In this document: positions 1 to 6,848 of the stretch, in pieces
Layout of the letters: every line of letters starts with the position of its first letter
How positions within the stretch are numbered: the stretch's first letter is position 1
NCBI RefSeq assembly: GCF_010747475.1
Contig: NZ_VSLZ01000002.1
Span: 620,001 to 684,000 of the forward strand
Direction of reading: 5' to 3'
DNA: 64,000 bases
DNA from: Halorussus sp. MSC15.2
Lineage (GTDB): Archaea; Halobacteriota; Halobacteria; Halobacteriales; Haladaptataceae
The notes under the pieces: model-generated
What the model was told of the DNA's origin: nothing
The model's database searches: none
The model's input: only the letters and a program-made list of their open reading frames with translations
Program-made: the position numbers and the translations under genes

Positions 1-220
1 CGTTGTCGGCGATGGTGTCGTAGAGGTCCTCCTCGCGGATGTCGGCGGTCTGGGCGTTGAGGTCCTGGTCGCGCAGGGCCTCGACGCGGTCGGCGTCCCG
101 GTCGATGATGAGTACGTCCTTGCCCTGCCCCACCAGTTCCTCGGCGACCGCGTGCCCGACGCTACCACAGCCTAAGATAGCGTAGTCGGACATCGAGGAG
201 ATGGTAATCCCGGCGCTCAT
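1..220 (-). CDS. TrkA-N NAD-binding protein, probably DHH phosphoesterase family, partial
   Basis: Only the N-terminus is in the window; the gene runs off the left edge. The reading frame begins at ATG 220 (alternative ATG at 193) and shows a Rossmann nucleotide-binding fold: a hydrophobic strand, the glycine motif GCGSVGHAVAEEL, then DVLIIDRD, where the acidic residue would bind the ribose of NAD. In haloarchaea such N-terminal TrkA-N domains are often fused to a DHH/RecJ-like phosphoesterase domain, but that part lies outside the window, so a K+ channel regulatory subunit is equally possible. It follows the azole-peptide genes on the same strand, with no sign that it belongs to them. Confidence 0.6.
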   Translation of the reverse strand, partial: MSAGITISSMSDYAILGCGSVGHAVAEELVGQGKDVLIIDRDADRVEALRDQDLNAQTADIREEDLYDTIADN

Positions 221-321
221 GATACTGTGGCGTTGCTTCGGACCACACTTAACGTTCCCGGAGCGACGCTATCCGCCGCCCGCCGGGGGTTCGGCCACGC
301 ACGGCGGGTAACCGACGCTTG

Positions 322-1650
322 TCAGGGGAACGGGTGACCCTGCCCGACGAGTTCGTCGTCGGCGAGCGCCGGATGGCCGACCGGCGGCAGGCCGGGTGGA
401 CACAGCGACACCAGTTCTGGAGCGACGACGCGAGCGACCCGGAGACCGGTCTCCTCGACGCCAGCCGTCGTGAGGTCGTACGCTATCGGGGTCGCACCGA
501 CGGCGTCGAGCGCGTCGAGGCAGGCGTCGAGTTCGCGCTCGGGAGTCGGGAAGGTCCGGGACTCGCGGTCGGGAGCGACTTCGCGTGGTCCCTCGAAGAA
601 CAGCGAGACCTCGTCGAAGTTCTCGGGGTACATGTAGTACTTGAAGTTCTCGTCGAGGTTCAACACGTTCGGCGACGCCACGTCTTCCGGGCCGTCGTAC
701 GCCAGCGCGGTCTTCATCGAACGGAGACCCTGCGTGGCTTCGACCAGTGCGTCGCGGACCGCCGCCTCGAAGTCGAGGTCGGCGGCCGCTCCGAAGAGGA
801 ACTTCGGGGCGCGCTCGCGCTCGTCCACGTAGACTGCACCGAGCGTGTGGAACTCGCTGTCGGTCTCGAACCGACACAGCCGGTAGTCGCCGAAGTCGTT
901 CCCAAGCCGTCGGCGCTCGCGTTCGAGGGCGGGCCACTCGTCGAGCGAGAGCCTCGTCGGCGGGTCTTGGCGATACCAAGAGCGCATCACTGCGTCTCGC
1001 TCGACGGACTCGTAGATGGCACCCACCAGTGCGGACGCGAGGTCCGGACCGCAGGCGAGACCGTTAGACGACGTGAAGAAGTACGGGTCTCCGCCCGTCG
1101 CCTCGCCGAGGGAGACGAGCGGGACCGGGACGAACTCCTCGTCGCCGTCTATCAGGTCGGTCCCGGCGGCCCACTCGACTTCGGTCGTTCGGTCGAACGG
1201 CTCGGCACCGAACTCCCTGACGGTCTCCGGGTCGAACGGCGCGACAGACCCGAAGTCCGGGACCGACGCGTCGCTGGCGGCGAGGTCCGCGTAGGTCGCC
1301 TCGACGGTCCGGTAGTCGTGGACCTCGCTCGGCCAGAGCGCGCAGTAGCGCTCGGTGAACTCTCCCACCGCGGTCTGGACGCCCTCAGCCACGGTACGAC
1401 CCTTGCCGCCCGCTTCGGGGTCCGGTTCGGTCTCGGTGTCCTGTGGGAGGAGTTCTCCCACGGACGCGGTCGAGATATCGGCCCCGACTATCGAGTCGTC
1501 GTCGCGGGGTGGGTGGTCGAACTCCACTTCGGAGACGATGCCGGTGCGCTCGCCGACCAACCGTTCGACCGTCGCGGTCTCGGACCGACTGCGGACGCGA
1601 GGTCTAATGGTTCCCGCCCCCGTTGCGGTCACGAACCATGTCCTCGACAC
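322..1650 (-). CDS. YcaO-domain azoline cyclodehydratase (TOMM D protein)
   Basis: A YcaO-family protein of about 442 aa. YcaO proteins use ATP to cyclise Cys/Ser/Thr side chains onto the preceding amide of a precursor peptide, giving thiazolines or oxazolines. Visible family marks are GKGRTVAEGV (83-92), followed by the ExxER-like EFTER at 97-101, the loop SSNGLACG (194-201), a second ExxER (E214, E217, R218) and E304/Q307/R310 in EATQGLR; these match the acidic and basic residues that hold ATP-Mg in the family. The protein ends in ...GHPFP, reminiscent of the proline-rich C-terminus needed by peptide-cyclising YcaOs. It is the last gene of the sagB-thiF-ycaO operon. The GTG start at 1650 overlaps the upstream gene by 47 bp, so a later start is possible. 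Confidence 0.85.
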   Translation of the reverse strand: MSRTWFVTATGAGTIRPRVRSRSETATVERLVGERTGIVSEVEFDHPPRDDDSIVGADISTASVGELLPQDTETEPDPEAGGKGRTVAEGVQTAVGEFTERYCALWPSEVHDYRTVEATYADLAASDASVPDFGSVAPFDPETVREFGAEPFDRTTEVEWAAGTDLIDGDEEFVPVPLVSLGEATGGDPYFFTSSNGLACGPDLASALVGAIYESVERDAVMRSWYRQDPPTRLSLDEWPALERERRRLGNDFGDYRLCRFETDSEFHTLGAVYVDERERAPKFLFGAAADLDFEAAVRDALVEATQGLRSMKTALAYDGPEDVASPNVLNLDENFKYYMYPENFDEVSLFFEGPREVAPDRESRTFPTPERELDACLDALDAVGATPIAYDLTTAGVEETGLRVARVVAPELVSLCPPGLPPVGHPALADDELVGQGHPFP

Positions 1651-2674
1651 TGACGTGTCGGCTGTGGTCGATGTCGTCGCTCGACTTCCCGCAGACCGGG
1701 CACCGAGGCATCCGCAACACGTCGTCGGCCCCGACCGAGAGGTTCGAGAAGTCGTAGTGGACGACGCGCCCGACCGTGAACCCGACGCCGCTCACCAGTT
1801 GATTCACGAGTTCGAGACCGAGACACCCCGCGACGATGCGTCCGAACCCGGGGAGGTTCGGACCGGGTGCGCCGGGCGCGTCGGCGACGACCTCCTCGTA
1901 GGCGCGGTAGCCCTCGGGCGCGTCCACGTTCGCGTACCGCCGTTGCCTGAAACACTCGTAGCAGGCGGTCTCGCCCGGGAGTATCGTCGGCCCGACGACC
2001 CCGTCCATCCCGGCCACCTGCCCGAGGAGTAACGGCGTCTCGGTCTCGTGGGCGAGTCGGTTCAGTCGGTCAGTCGCGTCGGGGTCCGGCCGGTCGGCGG
2101 CGTAGACCGCGTAGTCGGCAGCAGCGAGCGCGTCCCGTAACTCCCCGGACTCCAGCGTCGAGACCTCTGGTGCGTCCGCGAGGTCCTCGGGTATCGACGA
2201 CCCGTGAAGAGAGCGGAATCGCACGTCGCCGACGCCCATCTCCACCGCGTCGCGCGCGAGGTAGGTCGCGGTCCGGCCCGACCCGACGAGCGCCACCGTC
2301 GCGGCGTCGAGGTGCGCCAACTCGTCGCCCGAGTACTGGTCGGTCGCCGAGAGGTACCCCCGGACGCCCTCGCGCCCGATAGCGCCCTCGCCGGCGTAGA
2401 TAACGTCCTCGTCCTGTAGCAGATAGAGGACCTCCGCGACCTCGTCGGCGTCGTCGCCGAACGCGTCCAGTATCTCGTCGACTGTGTTCGTACCGTCGAG
2501 CATGGCGACGAGGTCCGCGAGCGTCCCCTCCCGGTCGTCGTCCGAGAGGTCGAAGACGGTCCCGCTCCACGGTCCCGACCGGAAGTGAACGTCGTCGGGA
2601 GAGAGTCGCACCGGAACCAGCGACGCGTCTATCTTCGGATACTCGACGAGCGCGTCTTGGAGCGAGTCCGTCAT
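1604..2674 (-). CDS. E1/ThiF-like TOMM leader-peptide-binding protein (cyclodehydratase C protein)
   Basis: 356 aa. Residues about 15-95 form a small winged-helix-like segment resembling the RiPP recognition element (PqqD-like) that grips the leader peptide. The remainder is an E1/ThiF-like fold with a glycine motif GSGRTATYLA (131-140) and two CxxC pairs, C238/C241 and C325/C328, expected to bind structural zinc. C proteins of this kind deliver the precursor to YcaO and stimulate it. The start codon overlaps the stop of the SagB gene by 4 bp (ATGA), so the two are translationally coupled, and YcaO follows with another overlap. Catalytic adenylation is not expected in this family; the role as docking partner is inferred from family and context. 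Confidence 0.8.
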   Translation of the reverse strand: MTDSLQDALVEYPKIDASLVPVRLSPDDVHFRSGPWSGTVFDLSDDDREGTLADLVAMLDGTNTVDEILDAFGDDADEVAEVLYLLQDEDVIYAGEGAIGREGVRGYLSATDQYSGDELAHLDAATVALVGSGRTATYLARDAVEMGVGDVRFRSLHGSSIPEDLADAPEVSTLESGELRDALAAADYAVYAADRPDPDATDRLNRLAHETETPLLLGQVAGMDGVVGPTILPGETACYECFRQRRYANVDAPEGYRAYEEVVADAPGAPGPNLPGFGRIVAGCLGLELVNQLVSGVGFTVGRVVHYDFSNLSVGADDVLRMPRCPVCGKSSDDIDHSRHVSVEDMVRDRNGGGNH

Positions 2675-3591
2675 GGAGCGCTCACCTCCGACGCAGGGTG
2701 GCCAGCGCCGACCGTGTAGACCACGGCCTCGTTGACGCCGTCCACGTCGAGGACGTCGTTCAGCGCTCTGTCGCGGAACGCCGCCGCCGGGACGGTCCCC
2801 AGACCCAACGCCTCGGCGACGAGCAGGAGGTTTTGGGCGGCGTGGGCCGACTCCTGAAGCACGTACCGATAGCCTCTAGGTCCGTACTTCGCCTTGTTTC
2901 GGGGAAACGCGCCGGTCATCACGAAGACGACCGGAGCGGACGCGAGGTTCAGTCGGTCGCTCGTGATGAGGGCGTCCGCGAAGTCGTCCGCGAGTTCGGG
3001 GTCGTCGGTCCGCAGGCGTCGGAGTCCGTGTTCGGACGCGCTGTAGTAGTAGAGTCCGGAGTCCAGACCGTCTACGTCGAGGACGACCGGATACAACTCG
3101 ACCGGATAGAGACCGCCTGCGGAGGGGTAGGTTCGGAACTGCTTGGCGTTGCCCGCGCCATCGCTCCGGGTCGCGGAGACGCCGACGCCGTACCGGAGCA
3201 GCGTAGCGAGGTCCCGTTTCGAGAGCGAGTCGTCGGCGTACTGGCGCACGGTTCGCCGACCGTCCAGCACCGTCCCGAGGTCGGCGTCGAGTTCGACGTT
3301 CGACGGGAGTTCGACCAACTCCGAACCGGCGTAGTCCGCGTCCACGTTCGCGAGAACGTGGTGCATCCCCGGTTCGGACAACCGCTGGGTGGACCGGGAC
3401 TGCTGCCGGTCGTGGACGGGGTCGCCTTTCGTGTTCTCGTGGAATATCTCGGCCACGTCGCCCGGTTCGAACTCTCGCCGCTGGAACTGCTGGATGTAAC
3501 TCTCGTCCGGCCAGAAATCGACGCCGCCGTCGTCGTACGACTGCACTTGGAAGGCGCGGACGTTCTCGTATCCTTCCTTCGACAGGTCCAT
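2671..3591 (-). CDS. SagB-type FMN-dependent azoline dehydrogenase
   Basis: 306 aa if ATG 3591 is used; a GTG five codons upstream (3606) is the alternative. The C-terminal two thirds are a nitroreductase fold of the SagB type: RRTVRQYADDSLSKRDLATL, then YPSAGGLYPVELYPVVLDV, GLYYYS, and QESAHAAQNLLLVAEALGLG, which are typical FMN-binding and dimer segments. SagB enzymes oxidise azolines made by YcaO to aromatic azoles. It is the first gene of the minus-strand operon and is divergent from the precursor peptide gene across a 212-bp AT-rich gap. The first 100 residues are less conserved. Confidence 0.85.
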   Translation of the reverse strand: MDLSKEGYENVRAFQVQSYDDGGVDFWPDESYIQQFQRREFEPGDVAEIFHENTKGDPVHDRQQSRSTQRLSEPGMHHVLANVDADYAGSELVELPSNVELDADLGTVLDGRRTVRQYADDSLSKRDLATLLRYGVGVSATRSDGAGNAKQFRTYPSAGGLYPVELYPVVLDVDGLDSGLYYYSASEHGLRRLRTDDPELADDFADALITSDRLNLASAPVVFVMTGAFPRNKAKYGPRGYRYVLQESAHAAQNLLLVAEALGLGTVPAAAFRDRALNDVLDVDGVNEAVVYTVGAGHPASEVSAP

Positions 3592-3803
3592 GTTATTACA
3601 CGCCACGCCCGAATCATATCAATGTTTTCGACTATTAATCGAAGAGATACTCGCATCCCGAATAGCGACGGCCGTTCTCTAAAGTTACTCCAATACGTAT
3701 AAATTACTATATTAAAATAGAAGATTATTTTCACAGCGCACATATTAAAACATTGTAAAAAAGACTATTTATGTACTCTATCTATGATATGTTGGTTCAC
3801 ACC
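3592..3803. promoter_or_regulatory. Divergent AT-rich promoter region of the azole-peptide locus
   Basis: This 212-bp gap is strikingly AT-rich against the surrounding high-GC sequence and separates the sagB operon (minus) from the precursor gene (plus). A TATA-like TATTTATG lies at about 3765-3772, roughly 30 bp upstream of the precursor ATG, so its transcript would be leaderless or nearly so. Several more TA-rich stretches (3692-3716, 3742-3760) could serve the minus-strand operon. No clear palindromic operator is visible. Confidence 0.55.
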
Positions 3804-3905
3804 ATGGAAGTCAATGTCAGCCGCTTCGAGAAGCAGAACAAGGTAGAAAAGAGCCTCGAAGAAGTCGCGTGCTGTTGTATCGGTTTCTGCACCGGCGGCG
3901 GATAA
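3804..3905 (+). CDS. LAP/TOMM precursor peptide, 33 aa, Cys-rich core
   Basis: A 34-codon frame (ATG 3804, TAA 3903-3905) encodes a charged leader, beginning MEVNVSRFEKQNKVEKSLEE, then VA and the 11-residue core CCCIGFCTGGG. Leader rich in Lys/Glu with FE motif, followed by an abrupt Cys-rich C-terminus, is the layout of linear azol(in)e peptide precursors; the four Cys and the Thr are the possible heterocyclisation sites. It lies divergently next to a complete SagB/C-protein/YcaO set, has a well placed TATA box and is followed at once by a terminator. No peptidase, ABC exporter or immunity gene is adjacent, so maturation and export must be supplied elsewhere, or the product acts inside the cell. 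The leader cleavage site is not evident (V-A just before the core is a guess). Confidence 0.85.
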   Translation: MEVNVSRFEKQNKVEKSLEEVACCCIGFCTGGG

Positions 3906-3908
3906 TCC

Positions 3909-3932
3909 GACGCCCAGCGTCAATCATTTTTT
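3909..3932 (+). terminator. Terminator after the precursor gene
   Basis: A 5-bp perfect stem GACGC-CCA-GCGTC (3909-3921) begins 4 bp after the precursor stop codon and is followed by a run of six T (3927-3932). This fits an intrinsic-type archaeal terminator and suggests the precursor is a monocistronic transcript. Confidence 0.6.
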
Positions 3933-4015
3933 GTGAATAAAAGCAGGAGAACGGCGACTTCCTCGTCGGAAACGGAAATGTATTTACGTCCGACGGGGTA
4001 AGGATAGGATGCGTT

Positions 4016-4089
4016 GGGCCGGTAGCTCAGTTAGGGAGAGCGTCTGACTCTTAATCAGACGGTCAGGGGTTCAAATCCCTTCCGGCCCG
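4016..4089 (+). tRNA. tRNA-Lys (CTT)
   Basis: 74-nt cloverleaf. The acceptor stem pairs GGGCCGG (4016-4022) with CCGGCCC (4082-4088), discriminator G at 4089. The anticodon stem-loop contains CTGACTCTTAATCAG, giving anticodon CTT (Lys, AAG codons). The T-arm carries GTTCAAATC. No intron and no encoded CCA. A TATA-like element (TATTTACG, from 3981) sits about 30 bp upstream. Confidence 0.95.
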
Positions 4090-4232
4090 TGTTTTCCGGC
4101 GAACTACACCTCGAGCAGTTCGTCTGCTCGTTTCTACTGTGAGGCGGACAACCCGTCGCCGAAGGATTTGAAGTAGACGAGTCGCACGCCCGGAAGCGCA
4201 ACGAAGTGAGTATCCCGGACCGTCGCGGCGTA

Positions 4233-4253
4233 GTTCGACTCCCTTCCGGCGCG
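4233..4253 (+). repeat. Degenerate copy of the tRNA-Lys 3' end
   Basis: The 21-mer at 4233-4253 matches the T-arm and acceptor 3' end of the tRNA-Lys gene (4069-4089) at 18 of 21 positions, in the same orientation and 164 bp downstream. This is what an attR-like scar of a tRNA-targeting integrase would look like. No integrase remains in between; the short spacer 4090-4232 has no recognisable gene. Confidence 0.4.
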
Positions 4254-4346
4254 TATTCTATCCGCGAATAAATTGGTGAGCACCGCTCAGCGTATCATCG
4301 TCTCCTCAAGAGCGGAAGCGTCGGCGTCTTCGGACAACGAGCACTG

Positions 4347-4790
4347 TCACGTCCACGTCGAGACGTACCGTTCCAGCGCAGCCACCGTCTCCTCGACCGA
4401 CGACGCCTCGGTGTCCAGCGTCAGGTCCGGGGTCTCCGGCTCCTCGAACTTTCCGTGCATGGCGCGAACGCCCCGCTCGTCGATGGCGTCCTCCCGCGTC
4501 CGATTTCGCTCCAACGCAGTCTCCAGACTCGCCGTGAGATAGACGAGGTGAGCGTCCGGCAGTGCCCGGAACCGTTCTCGGTACTCGCGGCGGTAGAACG
4601 TCCCGTCGAGAAGCCAGTCGGCGGCGGGGTCGGCGAGCACGCGCTCGTACATCTGCTCGTAAGTGTTCCGCGAGAAGTCGTCGGAGTGCAGTACTCGAAC
4701 CTCGCGGCCAGCCGCGCCCAGAGCGTCGCGCAGTCGCTCGGCGACGGTTGTCTTGCCGACGCCGGGCGGTCCGCAGAGGACGAGTTTCAC
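4347..4790 (-). CDS. P-loop kinase-like ATPase (AAA_33 type)
   Basis: 147 aa. Walker A is GPPGVGKTT near residue 7, followed by HSDDFSRN and a DGTF strand that resemble the substrate and magnesium sites of small nucleoside/polynucleotide-type and seryl-tRNA(Sec)-kinase-like P-loop kinases; a lid-like RNRTRED lies after it. Such proteins phosphorylate small molecules or nucleic acid ends. It is shorter than PSTK and lacks a partner selenocysteine system here, so the substrate is unknown. It is 33 bp downstream of the GNAT gene start side on the same strand and may be cotranscribed with it. Confidence 0.65.
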   Translation of the reverse strand: MKLVLCGPPGVGKTTVAERLRDALGAAGREVRVLHSDDFSRNTYEQMYERVLADPAADWLLDGTFYRREYRERFRALPDAHLVYLTASLETALERNRTREDAIDERGVRAMHGKFEEPETPDLTLDTEASSVEETVAALERYVSTWT

Positions 4791-4823
4791 GACAGCATCG
4801 TGGGGAGAGACGGTGAAAAGCGT

Positions 4824-5288
4824 TCAGTCCAGCGACTTCTCCATCTCGACGTGCGGAATTCCTGCCTCCTCGAAGACGTCGCTGGTGGTCTCGTAGCCGA
4901 GGTCCCGGTAGAACTGCTCGACGGGTGTCTGGGCGTGCATCACCAGCGTCGAGAGACCCTGCTCCGCGGCGGTCGATTCGATTTCGTCGATAATCGTTCG
5001 ACCGACGCCTTCGCCGCGATGTTCCTCCAGCACCGCGATGCGCTCGACCTTCCCCGTTCGGTCCCCCACCTCGCGGAGACGACCGACGCCAACCGGCGCT
5101 CGGTCGGCGTCGGTTCCCTCGCCGCGTTCCCCCTCGGCGTAACCCACGAAGTGGATTGATTCGTCGTCTTTCCCGTCGATTTCCACGTCCTCCGGGACGC
5201 CCTGCTCGTCCACGAAGACTTCGAAACGGACCGAGAGCGCATCTGCGCGCTCGGTCTCGGTCTCTGCGCGGCGGACTTCGTACGACAT
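4824..5288 (-). CDS. GNAT family N-acetyltransferase
   Basis: 154 aa from ATG 5288 (MSYEVRRAET); the frame continues upstream but that part is low-complexity and unlike the family. The domain covers the whole protein: FVDEQGVPEDVEIDG near residue 25, then the core KVERIAVLEEHRGEGVGRTI, where R-G-x-G-x-G binds the acetyl-CoA pyrophosphate, and TPVEQFYRDLGY near the C-terminus. This is the ElaA/GNAT acetyltransferase pattern; the acceptor substrate cannot be told from sequence. Confidence 0.85.
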   Translation of the reverse strand: MSYEVRRAETETERADALSVRFEVFVDEQGVPEDVEIDGKDDESIHFVGYAEGERGEGTDADRAPVGVGRLREVGDRTGKVERIAVLEEHRGEGVGRTIIDEIESTAAEQGLSTLVMHAQTPVEQFYRDLGYETTSDVFEEAGIPHVEMEKSLD

Positions 5289-5396
5289 CGGCGAGGATTC
5301 CGGTTCCACGGTTCTGAACGTTTCGAACGAGGAACCCCGATTGCGGCGACCGACAGTCGCCTTCATCGTCGGGGGTATCCCTCGCACCGACGGCTC

Positions 5397-6425
5397 TCAA
5401 CGCGGGGTGAGACCGACGCCCTCGGCCAGCAGTTCGTGCGAGCGAATCCTGTCGTCGGGGTCCTCGACGAGGTTCTGGACGACGACTTCGTCGGCACCCA
5501 CCGCGTCCGTCATCTCGTCAAGGAGCGTCGCGAGCGTGTCGGGACTCCCAGAAATCGCGCGCGGCCACTCGTCCGGCGCGAGCGACTCCGGGGTCGGGTC
5601 GGGGACGCCGCCGAGTTCGTCGATGGCCTCCTCGACGGTCGGCGGCGGCCCGAAGGCACCGCGCTGCATCCGCCGGTACGCGGCCTCCGACGACGCGCGG
5701 AGGCGCGCCGCCTCGCGGTCGGTCTCGGCGCACGCGGCGTTGACGGCGAGCGCGCTGTGTGGGTCGTCCAACCCGGCGTCGAACTCGGACGTCTCGAAGT
5801 GGTCGCGGTACGTCTCCATCGCCGCCTCGGCCACTGTCGGCCTGATGAACGCCGCGAACGCGTAGGGTAGTCCGAGTTCGCCCGCGATTTCCGCGCTCGC
5901 CGGACTCGACCCGAGAACCCACGTCTCCGGCACGGTGTCCGGCGAGCGCGGAATCTCGATGTCGTCGTACGGATGGTCGTCCGGGAACGCTCCGTAGAGA
6001 TGTCTCGCGGTCTCTTCGACCTTCTCGGCGTGGTCGTCACCGGACCGCTGGTGGGGGACGCCCGAGCGCAGGGCGCGGTCGGCCGCGGGCATCCCCGTCG
6101 CTCGCCCGAGACCGAGGTCGATACGACCGGGGGCGAGAGCGTCGAGCGACGCGAACGTCTCGGCCACCTTGAACGGACTGTAGTGGTTGAGCAGGACCGT
6201 CCCGGACCCGATTCGAATCTCGGACGTCTTCGCAGCGAGATGCGAGACGAGCACTTCGGGGGTCGTACTCGCTATCGAGTCGGCGAGACCGTGGTGTTCG
6301 GCAACCCAGAACCGGGAGTAGCCGAGACGTTCGGCCGCCTGCGCGAGTTCGACCGTGTGCTGGTAGGCCTCCGTGGCCGTGCTTCCGGACCGCACCGGCG
6401 CGATATCGACGATTGAGAGCTTCAT
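5397..6425 (-). CDS. LLM-class flavin-dependent oxidoreductase
   Basis: 342 aa from ATG 6425 (MKLSIVDIAPV). It has the bacterial-luciferase-like TIM barrel: SRFWVAEHHG, a GSGTVLLNHYSPFKVAE segment and the FMN-proximal DLGLGRATGMP, then DDHAEKVEE and WVLGSSPASA. These enzymes use FMN or F420 to oxidise small organic substrates; the MsnO8/YhbW-like subgroup is the closest pattern. The upstream in-frame extension to 6653 is built on a 24-bp tandem repeat and is not taken as coding. It may be monocistronic. Confidence 0.85.
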   Translation of the reverse strand: MKLSIVDIAPVRSGSTATEAYQHTVELAQAAERLGYSRFWVAEHHGLADSIASTTPEVLVSHLAAKTSEIRIGSGTVLLNHYSPFKVAETFASLDALAPGRIDLGLGRATGMPAADRALRSGVPHQRSGDDHAEKVEETARHLYGAFPDDHPYDDIEIPRSPDTVPETWVLGSSPASAEIAGELGLPYAFAAFIRPTVAEAAMETYRDHFETSEFDAGLDDPHSALAVNAACAETDREAARLRASSEAAYRRMQRGAFGPPPTVEEAIDELGGVPDPTPESLAPDEWPRAISGSPDTLATLLDEMTDAVGADEVVVQNLVEDPDDRIRSHELLAEGVGLTPR

Positions 6426-6530
6426 TGTCGGGGGTTCGACGCGGGCTTGGTCCCGAACACGGTTATCCATTTCCGAGTAGGGGCGAGAGAACTGGCTCTC
6501 TGAATGCGAACACTCCCCGCGACTCGGCCC

Positions 6531-6602
6531 ACCGGCGTGTGATTCGTGTGACGGACCGGCGTATAATTCGTGTGAGAGACCAGCGTGTGATTCCTGCGAC
6601 GC
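6531..6602. repeat. Three tandem copies of a 24-bp unit
   Basis: Positions 6531-6554, 6555-6578 and 6579-6602 are consecutive degenerate copies of ACCGGCGTGTGATTCGTGTG plus four bases. They lie between the divergent starts of the flavin oxidoreductase and a small zinc protein, upstream of both. No coding function is evident. Confidence 0.75.
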
Positions 6603-6661
6603 GAATCGCAGAATACAATGAAATCGAGACCCTACATCTCCGGTTGGAGGCATCAGGAACG

Positions 6662-6781
6662 ATGTCTGACTTCGAGACCTACACCTGCGACAACTGCGGT
6701 GACGAGTTCAAAGCCCAAGAAAGCGCGAACGCCGCGGAGGAGTCGTACTGTAGTCCGAAGTGCCAGACGGCGGGACGCTAA
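6662..6781 (+). CDS. Small CxxC zinc-finger protein, 39 aa
   Basis: A 40-codon gene beginning MSDFETYTCDNCGDEF and ending YCSPKCQTAGR. The two CxxC pairs, about 20 residues apart, form a treble-clef-like zinc site; short proteins of this kind are common in haloarchaea and are mostly uncharacterised, with roles in nucleic-acid or protein binding suspected. It is transcribed divergently from the flavin oxidoreductase and convergently with guaB. Acidic composition and codon use match the genome. Confidence 0.75.
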   Translation: MSDFETYTCDNCGDEFKAQESANAAEESYCSPKCQTAGR

Positions 6782-6848
6782 CCCGCTTCGGTCGGACCGT
6801 CGAGGTTCGGCGGTCGACTCCGAGGTTCCGAACCGATTCTTTCGGTCG

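Noticed and set aside
322..1650. YcaO as a TfuA-partnered thioamidation enzyme
   Set aside because: No TfuA gene is nearby, and the partner genes are an E1-like protein and SagB, which point to azole formation instead.
319..1653. Long plus-strand open frame opposite the YcaO gene
   Set aside because: Its translation is Arg/Val-rich and matches nothing; it is the antisense shadow of a GC-rich gene, while the minus frame shows clear YcaO motifs.
5427..6653. Extended N-terminus of the flavin oxidoreductase
   Set aside because: The extra codons (6426-6653) translate the 24-bp tandem repeat and do not fit the family; the ATG at 6425 starts the barrel.
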